Source of the DNA: Sarcocystis neurona
Taxonomy: Eukaryota > Apicomplexa > Conoidasida > Eucoccidiorida > Sarcocystidae
Reading direction: 5' to 3'
Assembly (NCBI GenBank): GCA_000727475.1
Contig: KL647292.1
Location: 5,065,162-5,129,161 of the forward strand
Length of the DNA stretch: 64,000 bases
Positions 44,501 to 56,500 of the stretch are shown piece by piece; position 1 is the stretch's first letter, and each line of letters opens with the position of its first letter. The position numbers were made by a program, and so were the translations under genes. The notes under the pieces are model-generated. The model saw nothing but the letters and a program-made list of their open reading frames with translations, made no database searches and was not told where the DNA came from.

Positions 44501-47500
44501 CGCATTAATCCTTGGACAACCTGCCGCTGCTGCTCCTCTCTATCTTCTCGCTTGCACGCTATCAGAGCCTCGCGCAGTTCCTGCTGCTGCTGTTGCTCCT
44601 CCTTCTCCTCCTGAAGTGGCGCCTGCAGCTGCGGCATCGACTCGCATTGCGGCTCCCGCTCTCTGTCCTGGATCTGCCTCTTGACAGATGCGCCAGCAGC
44701 AGTAACAGCGTCAAGGCCTGTTGGACGTGCAGCAGGACGGCCAGGGCTTGTGACAACTGGTGCTGCTGCAGCGTAAGATTCGGACGAAGAAGCAGCAGCA
44801 GCGACACTCTCCGAGAGAGCGTCGGAGCACGCTGCTGCCGCTTTCGCCGCTGCAGCAGCCGCTGCTTCCGCGACGGCGGCCTGGGCACGGGCGACAGCAG
44901 CTGCCACACGCGCGCCGCGACGCAGCAGCACCAGCAGCAAGACCGCAGGCAGCAGCACCAAAGAAAAGAACGTGTGCAGATAGCACAAGACAAAGGAAAG
45001 CTGTGGATGGAAGCCGTCCATCCCCACAAACGCCGCCTCAGTAACGACGTCCGTCAGCGTCATGCGATGCCCGCAGACAGCGAAGAGATTCAGAGCCAAC
45101 ATGAAGCAGACGCCACATGCAACGCCGTCGGTAAGGAGAAACTGAGGGACCGCCTGCTGCTGCAGCCCATACCCCATCCACAGGCTCTTCCAGGCGCTGC
45201 CACTGCTAAAATTGCTGCTTCGCCCGCAGCAAGACGAGGCAGACACGTAGGTCTTCTCCGTAGGAGTTGCTCGCTCCTCCTGCACCTGCTGTCGCCGTTT
45301 CCCCTGCACCTGTTGTCGATCTGCCTTCTGCTGCTGCCGCTCGTGCAGTTGCCGGTTATCCGGCCACTCTCCCTGCTGCGGCCGCTCTTCCTGGTGCCGC
45401 AGCAGCAACAGCTCTTCTTCTTTTTCCTCCTGCCGCTGCCACTCTTCTTGCCGTCGCTGCGGCGTACGCCGGGGTCGCAGCCGTGGACGCCGCTGCCCCG
45501 CCATGAACGCGAGCAGCAGGTCGTACGCTACAGCACATTGCAGCAAGCCAATCACCAGAGCAACCGCCCGTGGTAGGCCTTGTAGGACTGCAATGGATGG
45601 CAGCAGCAGATAGACGCTTGTGTATATGTTGGCGCCAAGTCTCTCCCAGACAGCAGAAAGATCTGCTTGTACAGCTGCAGCTGAAGCTGCCGCTGTTGCT
45701 GCTGCCGCCTTCCTCCTTGCCCTAGCCGCGACTGCTTTCCTCTCTGTCAACAGGGCTGCTGAAACTGCCGTTCCCGCCGCTGTTGAATTCTCGGGTTCAC
45801 GTCTTACTATTTCGCCGATTGCTGCTCGCTTCTCTTTTGCTGCTGACTCTCCTCCGCCGTCTTCACCCTGCGTTGCCCCTCTTACCCCGCGACCCTTCCT
45901 CGCTGATCCTCGTGCTGCCAGCGCAGGTGTTCGCGCTGCGGCAGCAGCAGCGGCCGAAACAGCAGCTGCAGCAGCCGACGCAGCGGCAGCAGCGGCGGCC
46001 GAAGCAGCAGCAACATCCGAAGCCGTCGCCGCACCAGCAATAGCAGGTGTTCCATCCGTTGCAGGCAGAGAAGCAGGTTGTGCGTTCTGTTCTATTCTTG
46101 GCGTCAGCAGTGTAGAGAGAAAAGACCGCGGCGTACGCAACCGACAGAAAGATCCAGGAAGAAAATGGATGGCGAGAGACAGCAAAGAGAGAAAAGAGAC
46201 GACACGCGGCAGCAGCAGAACGAGTCTACCACAAATGTGGGGCAGCCAATCGGTTGCTGCTGCTGCTGTTGTTGCTCCGCCGTCATTTGTTGCATCTAAG
46301 CCTCCCGCAGCAGCAACAGCAGTACGCAGCAAGTCTTCGAACAGCTGTGCTGCAGAGGGCAAAAAAGAGTCGACGGCAGCAGCAGAGGCAGCGGTAGCGA
46401 CAGCAAAGAGAGAACGAAGGGCAGCTACAACAGCAGAAGCAGCACCGTACACGTATGCGTAGGCATACGCAGGAGGGAGGAAGACCACACGCAGCGCGGA
46501 CGCATGCGCCGCATGCAGCAGCAGGGGGAGACGAGAGGAAATAGCTGTAGGAACAAAGAAAGGAAGAGAGAAAGAATTTGATGCATAAACAAGCGAAGAA
46601 AAGGCCGGGATGGTAGGAGGGGCTCCCAGGTGAGAAAATGGCGAAGGGGAAGGCTGTAGCAGAAGTATCGGCGTCGCAGCTGACGTCGGAGAAAGCTGCT
46701 CGCCCAGGTACACCGGTGATGCCAAGAGGTAGTGGAAGAGAGAGGGAAGGCGCTGCGCATAAAATTTTGAGCGAGCCGCGGAGACATTCGCGGCAGCAAC
46801 AGCACGAGGATCCACTTCCTTTGCAGGACCTGCTGTCTCCCCGTGTTGCAGACTCTGGCTGAGGAAGTACAGACACACCGCTGCCAGCTGAGCCCGCAGC
46901 AGCCACTGCAGCAGCACTGCAGAAGAAGAAGCCGAAGATGAGCGGGCTGCAGGTCGCTGCTGTTCTGTTGGCGCAGCGCCATGTGCAGGAGAGGAGGAGA
47001 CAGGAGCCGAAGACGCAGCACGACGGGAAAGGCGAGGGAAAACGAAATTGGAACGTGCAGCAACAGAAGAAAAAGAAGAAGTACCTTGGGGAGGGGCAGC
47101 AGAGCGCGACGAAGGATCAAAAGGAGAAGACCAGCTCATAAACAAAAGCAGCAACAGCGAAGCCACCAGAGCGCGGGGCTCTAGCACAAGTGTATCCGGA
47201 GGTTCTCCTGGCGTCGTCCCGAGCGCGTTAAAGAGCGGAGCAATGCGGAGAAGCAGCAACAACAAGAAACACCTAAACACGCCGCACAGCCGCAACAGCA
47301 ACCGCAGCAGCAGCAACAGCAACAGCGGCAGCAACAGCAGCAGAACAGCAAGCGCAGGGGCACAACACACGAACGGCAGCTGACTCAATGAATGTGTGCG
47401 CCGGCCGCAGAAGCGCAGCACCGGGACGGCTTGCAGTTGTCTCCAAGAAGTGACAGGAGAAGAGAGGGACGGAAGATCCGTGGCAAGTCAACAGCAGGTG

Positions 47501-50500
47501 TCGTCGTGCGCTAAGGAGCACAGCAGCAGCAGCAACAGCAGCTGCATCGCAAGCACACAGTCGCGCAGCCCGCGAAGGCAGCGTCGCAGAAGCAGCAGCA
47601 GGCATCAGCGCAGTTGCAGCAGCAGCACCACGTCAGCAGCAAACCCCCAGCCGCAGCAAAACTTCCACATACGCAGAGCAGCTGGACGACCCTACAGCAG
47701 CGACAATACTGTCGCTCAGCCACAAGCTCATAGGTCCACGTCGCGCACACGCTGCCGCTGCGCAGATATCAAGGAGCTGGAAAAGAACAAACCGCCAACA
47801 GATGGATGACGTGCAGAGGAAAAGAACTTCGCTCTGGGCATGTGCAGCTCTTTCTCGAATCAACGACGCAGCAACGTGAATGGCACGCCGCTCGCCTGCC
47901 CTCCTGGCGCGTACCCGACGCCAGTGGCTGAGTTTCTCCACAAGGCGTGTACATGTATCCACATCTATACATATATATATATATATGCACAAATATCTAT
48001 ACATGTGGCTGTATACGCATACGCTCAGATTTACATATATATACATGTACATATATATATATATATAGAACAGCATCTACATCCATGCATCCGTCCATTC
48101 TATATATATATATATATACATGTATATCTATCTACACATATATAGATATATACATGTAGCTGCATACGCGTATACTCAGTTTTACATACACATATATATA
48201 TATGTATGTATGTATATCCATACGTACACATATACACCTAAATATATATATATATATATATGCGTACATGTAATTGCATATACATGTGCTCAGATTTACA
48301 TATACATACGTATCCACAAATGTATATGTATGTCGTTGTATACCCTTACACTTTCTTCAGATTTACAAAGAGGGAAGAATACCACACGTACATACATGTG
48401 TATGATATACGGAGAAATATAGTAGAAGGGCGTTCTCGGGAGCCAGCCGAGCGCGCCAGTTGCTGCCAAGTGACGCGTGCCGGCTCCCTTTTGCAGACCT
48501 CGGCAGCCGGCTGGTCCAGAGCTCCATCTCTTCCCCTCTCAGTAATTCTTTGCCTTCAGCTTGCTTCGAAGGAAACACAAACTCGTCCACCGCAAAGGGT
48601 AGAAGCCTGGCTCTCTGTCTTCATCTATATACATACACTTGTGTGTGCGGACAGAGACAGCAAGAGACGGGTGTCTCATGTATCGCTTCTTTTATCTTGG
48701 CAACGAGATATACCCGTACGTAGAGAAAGGCGCACACCGCCCACAGCTACGTCAAGATGCACATACGTAAAAGTTCCCTTTCTCTTAACTTGAGGAAGGG
48801 ACACACACGTATATGTAGAGAGGCGGACAAGGTACATAGCTCCATGCGTCAAGATAGGTATACTCAGGCGTCTACACATGCCGTAGGGGGATCGAGAGCC
48901 ACCGACAGGTGAAGAGGTGTCCGTCCAAATGGCGACGACGAGGCCCACACCTATGCGCAGAGACACGTGTTCAAGCTTGGAGAACTGCCCACGGAGGTGC
49001 GCCTGTCTATATATGGGCGACTGCGCGCGCATGCGCCGACGTTCTCTACACACACGGGAGAGATGAGACTGCACGCATGTCATTGCCGGAGGCTGGTGGT
49101 CTGCTGTGGAGCGAACCCGCCGTCGTCGAGACAGCAGCCGCTCTCCACCTACTTTGCAACAAGCGCGCGTCGCTCAGCAGTTTCACGTTCTTTCGCGCCC
49201 GACACTTGCTGTCGCGTCTGCTGTCCTTCTTTCCCTGGGCTGTTCCATCGACGTCCGCTATTTCTACTACGGCCTTGCGGCAACCTTGCCGCACGTCGCT
49301 TCTTCTTTCCGTCGGCCTGCAGAGGCGCGGGAGTCTCTGCTGCTCGGTCGTGGCCGCCGTCTGCTGCCAGGCGCGCGTCTCCTGCAACGGCTGCTGATTC
49401 TCGCGCCGCCGCTGCCGTCAACGCACGCGTCTCCGCGGGGAGTGCTCCTGCTGCTACGACGGCTTCTGGCGCGCCGCCCGCCACAGCGGCGGCCTCTGCT
49501 GGCGGCGGAAGCGGTCGCCGAGTGGCTTCTTCTTTTGTCGCGCCTGGACGAGCTGCGAGCGCTTCTTCTTCTGTTGCCTTCGCTGCTTCGGCTGCTGGTG
49601 CTGCAGGACCTGCCGCTCGCACAGCCTCGACGAAGCCTCTGCCTGCTGCTGCAGCTGCCGCGAGCAGGACAAGCAGAGACAGCAGGAAGCGCACAATAGC
49701 ATTCTCGTGCATGCTGAGGCAGTCGCTGAAGAAAAAAATGCATGCAAGACCCGGCACTACTGCTGTGCCATACAAATCGAAACAGAATCGGCTTAGCCGA
49801 AGAAAGCGTTCATATCCGTCTTCTTCCTCTTCATTTCTTTCCTTCTTTCTCCGTCCAGAAGGTTGCCTCTCGAAGCAGGCCGTCTGTTGCTGCGACAGGC
49901 GCTGCTGATCCCGTACCGGTGACACGGGTCTCTGCGAGATACCACGTGCCTCGGCCTTCCCTTTCTCCTCCTCTTTCCGCGCTTCCTCCTGCTGCTGTCG
50001 CGCTCCCTGCTGCTGCTGTCGCACTTCCTCCTGCTGCAGTTGTGCTTGCTCCTCCTCCTGCTGCGGTCCCCCGTCGTGGTGCACTCCCTTCTGCTGCTCT
50101 TGTCGTGGTCCCTGCTGTTGCTGTTGCTGCGCCCTCTCCTGCTGCGGTTGCTGCTGTTGTTCTTCTTTTCCCTGCTGCCAGCCGTCCGTCCGTACACAAA
50201 CCTGTTGCTGGCCATGCTGGGGTTGCTGCTGCTGCTGTGACAGCGAGGAAGTGTTGATCCAGGTGGTCATTTCTGATGGACAGACAGCAGCAGCAGCAGC
50301 AGTGTGTGGGACGGTCCAGGCCCTCAAGCTGCTGCTGCTCGTTAAACAGGTCATCTTCTCCTTTTTCTTATCCGCTGCCGGTTCGTCTGCTTCTGAAGCT
50401 TTGATGCTGGAGCCGTACGCAGAAGCGATAGCGGCTAGCAGCGGGTACACCGCAGCAGCAGCAACGGCGAGAGGCAGTAGTATTCGGAGAATGACAGCAG

Positions 50501-53500
50501 TGTTAAGAAAGAAGTCATGCCACAGCTGACCGCTGCTGCTGCTGTTGTTGCTGCCTCCGCAGATCCCGTCTAACATCCACGCCTCAATGGGATTGCTGCT
50601 GCTGCTGCTGTTCGCTCTGTTGCTGCGGCCCCTCCCGCATAGAAGCAAGCGCAGGCCACGGGCGGCAGCAGCGGTGGCAGCTGCAGCGCCAGCAGCAGCA
50701 AACGTCGCCGCAGCAACGTATCTGATATAAGCAGCAGGAGCAGGCAGCGACGCCCGCAGCACGTCCCAGGGCGTCGCAGAGGCGGAGCAGTGGCGGCCGA
50801 GCCAACCGAGCAGCAAATAGAGTAGCACTAGATATACAAGTATCGCAGCAAGACAGAAGTAGCTAACGCCGATGAAAGAGGAATCAAAGACACTAAAAAG
50901 TGTACGGGCTTCATTGTAGACCAAACGAGAAAAAGCGCTGCATGCGGTGGCATATGCTGCTGCCCTGCGGTAGACGAGTGCTACCTGCTGCTGTACGTAC
51001 GAGCAGCGGGCGGTACAGCAGCACTGATTCTCCTGAGGCAGCTGCTGCTTGGTCTTCGCTGCTGCTTCGCAAGACCGCTGTCGCTTTTCTCCCGCACGTG
51101 CTGCAGCAGATGCCGGTACAGTATCAGCTGTTGCTCGGCAGATGTCTGGCGCCGGTGCTGCTGCTGCTGCTTCTTCCGCAGGGTGTTCTGATGCCGCTCC
51201 TGCAGCGGCCGCTGCTACGGCGGCTGCCTCCTCTGTGGCTGTGTCAGCTGCTGCAGCCAGCCACGGGCAGGAGGCCGAGAGAGAGAAGACAACGTCGGAA
51301 GCTTCGCTTGCTGAGCAGCAGGGTAAGCAGGAAGCAGCTGGCGGTAATCCTTCCCCCTGCCATGTCGCTGCGTGCGTGCCTGCGTCTGCGGGCGTCGCAC
51401 GCGAAGAGGTGCCGGCAGAGGCAGCACCGGACGCCGACACTGCAGCAGCAGCAGCAGAGAAGGGAGAAGCAGCTGTCGAAGGCGTGACCTGCTGGACAAC
51501 AGCAGGAGCGTAGGGAGCAGCAGAGACAGCCGCGCCGGAAACAGCAGCTGCGTCCCCAGCAGCAGAGGCTGCTGGAGACGCACAGCTGCTGACGGTTGGT
51601 CTTGCAGCACACCTAGTAGCACCAGAGGGAGACGCAGTACCAGACACAAGAGCAGCAGCATCAGAAGAAGAAGCAGCAGCAAGAAAGGGATAGCGACGAA
51701 GAGCAGCCGCAGATGCAATGTTGCCGCGTCCAGCAGCTAGACTGGCAACAGCGTGAGACGAACTGAGGCACAGGAGTCGGTTCAGGGACGCCAGAAGGGG
51801 CTCCTGGAAGAAGGCAAAAGGCAGCTGCCGAACAGCAGCAGCAAGGTCTGCATGCGATGTCCACACCTTCTCCCAGGCGTCGTCTAACGCTGCTGCCGTC
51901 GCGCCAAACGCTTGTGACAGCCGTGGTTGAGGAAGCAGTACCGGAAGGCCCCGGTGTCCACTGCCTGCTGCTGCTGCTGCAGTTGCTGCTGCTGCTGTTG
52001 CTGTTTTTGACGCAGCTGCTGACGCCCTTTGGAAGGTGAACGCCGGTAAAAGAAAGCGTTCTGTTGCTGCTGCTGCGACTGGAGCAGGCGCATCCTCCTC
52101 CGCAGTTTCTGCGTTTGCTGCTGCTGCTGTTGCTGACTCCGGGTCGCTTGCCTCGGTGGATGCTGCTGCTGCATGAGCCGCAAGCGCGCGGCGCTGCTGC
52201 CACGCGACGATGTGATGCAGCTGCGTCACAAAAGCTGCGTCGCTGCAGAGGAATTCCCGCGCAGCAGCGAGCAGCACCGCCGCCTCTCCCCCGACCGCGA
52301 AGGCAGCAGCCGTTGCAGCGACGCCTCCTTCGTCTGCAGCAAAGGAAGAGGCAGCAGCAACAGCGGGGCGATCTCCACCAGCGCAGAACACCCCCAGCGG
52401 CAGCGGCAGGACAGGCGGGAAAATGAGTCAGACGTGCGTCTGCAGGAAGTGTACAAGCCGTTTCACTTGTAGATCAAAAGAAAGGCAGCAGCCACAGAAA
52501 TACACACGCAGCCAGCAGCAGCGACACACGGGAACGCAGCCGCAGCAGCACCAGCACAAGTACCGCCTCAGGTTGGCTGCAGGCGTACAACCTGCCCCCA
52601 AGACAACCTCCGTTCTTCTTCTTCTCTCCGACATTCGAGAAGCTTGTGCAGCCGAAGAAAATGAACGAGCTTCTCAAGCAGCAGCAGCAACAGCAGCAAA
52701 AGAAGTGTGTTCCAGCAACAAGGGCAGCAGGAGAGAAAGACAGTGATACTACCGAAACGCCGCTCGGGCGGTGCTCAAGCAGGCTCCCGAAGGACCAGCA
52801 AGGGCAAAGGCAGCAGCAAGAGCAGCAGCGACAGCAGCTCCAGCGGCAGCAGCAGCACCTCCAAAATGTTGAAGTGGTCATATGCAGAGCTTCCCACGTC
52901 TAGGCGACTCCTCTGTGGAGAACCAGCTGCATGAGGAACTACGTGTTTTGCCACAAGTAGGTGCCTGAGAGAATAGCAGCGGTGCTTGTCGAAGAAAACA
53001 AGAAGAAGAAGCAGTCGCCCAGGAATGTCGGCAGCTCCCCGACACGTCCACGCCAGACGCAGCAGCAGCGCAGGAGCCGTCGCAGCAGCAGTCGCAGCAT
53101 CACGTTGGGGAGTAGGACAGAAGGCGGTCACAGCAGCGGCAGCTGAAACAGCAGCAGCAGAACCAGCACGACGTTGGTGAGTAGGACAGAAGGCGGTCGC
53201 AGCAGCGGCAGCTGAAACAGCAGCAGCAGATCCAGGAGCGCCCGACCACCGGCAGTGCTGACGAGGCAAAAGCCGGGGCTGGCTGCCAGGGGGGCTGCAG
53301 TCGGTGTTGTAGTAGAGGATACCAGAACAGGAAAACATGGAGAAGGGTGTGAAGCAGAAACGCGGAGGCGTAATCAGAAGCAAAGGCGCGACAACGCGAA
53401 GGAACAGAAGAAAAAGTAAGGGGGTGGCTGAAGCAGAGAAAGAGCGACGAAGAAGGAAAACAAGAAGAAAGAGGTGAAGGTGGTCTGTGGCACTCTGCAG

Positions 53501-56500
53501 AAATGACAAGGAGGAAGGAGAATGCGAAGTAGAAGAAGAGATGCCTACAGGTGCACACGAAGAGCACAGAAACACGTGACTTCTCTCGCCTCCTCTCTGC
53601 GGAGATTAGGAAGCGCGGGGTGATGGAGTGCGCAGCTACCTGCAGGACATAGGTCGGGTAGAAGAGAAGAGAGAGAAGGAACGATGTCGGCGATAAGCGA
53701 CCCAAAATTAAGAAACGGGATGGGGACGCCAAGCAGCAGGGCCGCTGTCGCCGTCCAGTCGACCTGTCTTATGCGCCGTGCTCCATCTGCTCCTACGAGG
53801 CGCTGCTGCTGCTGCGGAGACGCTGCAGCAGCCGGGAGAGCGCCGGAGGGGGACGCTGCGGCAGCTGCAGGAGCAGCAGCAGAGGACGAAGCAGCGCCGC
53901 CACTGGTAGCAGGCAGTCTCCTTCCTTTTCTTCCTTTCCATGCGCTTTCTGCTCGGTCCCCTTCAGGAAGCATCTGTTTGGTTGCAGAGTGTCCGCCGCG
54001 CGGAGCTCCGCGCGCGTCGTCGAAGACCGAAGAAGAAGAAGGCAGGAGGAGCCCGCGGTGGCCTCGAACGTACGCCGGGGGGGAATGACGAGGAAAGAGA
54101 GGCAGCGCTGCTGGCAGAAGAGCCGCTTGATACGGGGATAAAGCAAAAGTTGCGGCAGAGTAGACGAAAAGCGCCGCATCCACCTGCAGCGTTACGCCGG
54201 GACACGCACGGTCCGCAGGACGGCGGAGACGGATGGAAGAGGGCAGACGGCGGGGGAGGGAAAGGAACACGGGCGAGGAAGAAGACGACGAAGAGAAGAG
54301 GAAGACAAGAGAAAGGAAAGGACGGGGCGAGGAGGGCGGCGGGCAGGGGCAGCAGAAGACGAAGAAGAGTCACAGAGGCGTCGGAAGAAAAAGTGCGCGT
54401 CGCAGGCCAAAAAGACCTCTCTTGATGTGGAGACACAACGTGAAGAAGAAGAAGAGTGTGGGGGAGGCGTTGTTGTTGTTGAAGTCGGGGAAGAAAGCGG
54501 AAAGCAGCAGACACGACGGAGCCGAAGAAGAAAGTAAGGGAGAAGAAACGCGGAGTGGAGCGGGCATTTAGAGGGGGAAAGGGAAGTGAACAAAAAAAGG
54601 CCGCAGGATGGACACCAGCAAGGGAACAGAAGGACGAGGGAAGTGTGACACGAAAAGCAGCAGCGAGCAAGAGGGCAGCGAGGAAGCGGAAGACGCAGCG
54701 AGAGAGAGACGAAAGGACGGCCAAAGGAGACGAAGACCAGCGCGCGGAGACCACGCCGTGGAACAGCACCGACGACACGAAGAAACGCCAACGAAGCGAA
54801 GAGAAGGCAACGAGAAGAGGAGACGAGACGGCGAAGAAGAGAACAGCCGAGGCGACACGGAGGCGCGGAATGCAAGGACTGTGGGGAAGAGAGCAGCAGC
54901 AAGGAGATGATGGGGGCAGAGTCAGGGGGACAGGGCGGGAAAGGCAGGAGACGGAGACAGACAGGAAGACTGCGGAGACGACGACCGCGCGAAGAGAAGA
55001 AGCCGGAAGAAGACGGAAAGGGCAGCAAACGGGAGAGGATGACGCGCGCAGAAGGAAGACAACCACCAGGCAGATACGAAGACAGCTACCGGTAATATAG
55101 ATATTTATAGGTGTGTGGACGTATCTATATGTATACACACGTATGTGCATACGTATGTGTGCGTAGAGATCTCTCCGTATAAAACGGGACTACACGTATA
55201 ATCGTGCCTGGATGTGGGCGCGTGTGTGGGCGTGGTGTGCAGTTCTGCAGGACAGCGGGACAAAAAAGGGGAAGCAGGAAGTCTCCCAGTGTGTGACTTT
55301 GAGGAGCTGAGAAAAGCAAACCGGAGCACTTGGCAACGCGCAGCAGCAGCAGCAGCCACAGCAGCTGCAGCAGCCACAGCAGCTGCAGCAGCCACAGCGG
55401 CAGAGCCGTCACCGGCCTCGCAGCAGCAAGAACGACCGCACAGGCATTAGTGTGGAAGCCGCAGAAGGAAAACGGGCAGCCACCTCAACAGCAGACGTCA
55501 CGGCAAGAGATACGCAAAGAAAAGCTGGTAGACACACACACGTCTGTAAACGTTTGTCTACTATCTACCTGCCTATTTATCTATCTGTGTATACACGAGA
55601 GAGATAAAGACAAGATACGTGACCTCGGATCGATTCCTACACACACGCGACCTACGTTGAACTTGTGTACACGCACGTGTCTACACGCACAGCTAATCGA
55701 ATGCCTCTCTTAATCTGCACCTAAATGTATATATACGCACATATGTATACATGAGAGACGGATATACAGAGACAGAGAAAAACATGCATGTATACTAGTC
55801 AAGATACACATATACATATATATTTGAGAGGGAGAGAAAGGCATTGACGTATGTTAGTCAAGACATATATACAACAATACACATATGCAACTACATATAC
55901 ATACACGTGGAGATGCGCTACCGCTCTACTAGCGACAGAGAGGAAGAAAAAAAGAAATTTTTGCATACTACCCGAGACATACACCTATATATATCAATAC
56001 ATACAGGCGCCTAACAGGCTACTGTTGTACATTAGCCAAGATATATATATATATGTATATATCAATACACATACGCACCTATGCATATATGTATGTATAA
56101 GTGGATTACCTCTTCGGGTTGGGAGCCGCCGTGAGCTCCTGTGTCCGTCATGCCGTGATCCCCCATGACCATCACCAGCGTCGTTCGTTTCTCCCGCACT
56201 TCGTGAAATTCGCAGAGGTCGTCCGGTTGCTGCTGCTGGTGCTGCTGTTGCTGCTGCTGGTGCTGCTGTTGCTGCTGCTGGTGCTGCTGTTGCTGCTGCT
56301 GGTGCTGCTGTTGCTGCTGCTGGTGCTGCGGTTGCTGCTGCTGGTGCTGCTGCGTCACTTGCAAGATGGTGTGTCGCACAAACAAGTCCATTTGCTGCAG
56401 CTTCAGAGTCATCGCAAGACTTTGAATTTCATCTCTGTGGCCGACGTGGTCGACCCCAAGAGTGTGTGCGACGATCAAAGAAAAGTCGGTTTCTTCCTGC

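Noticed and set aside
45620..46462. 280-codon plus-strand Ala-rich open frame opposite PIG-O exon 7
   Set aside because: It is a shadow of GCA/CAG triplets. The minus strand carries the PIG-O membrane motifs.
53963..55150. 395-codon minus-strand open frame, Ser/Leu/Arg-rich, overlapping PIG-O exon 5
   Set aside because: The frame differs from exon 5 and the composition is that of a long pyrimidine-rich intron. There is no homologous segment, and exon 4 joins exon 5 in phase without it.
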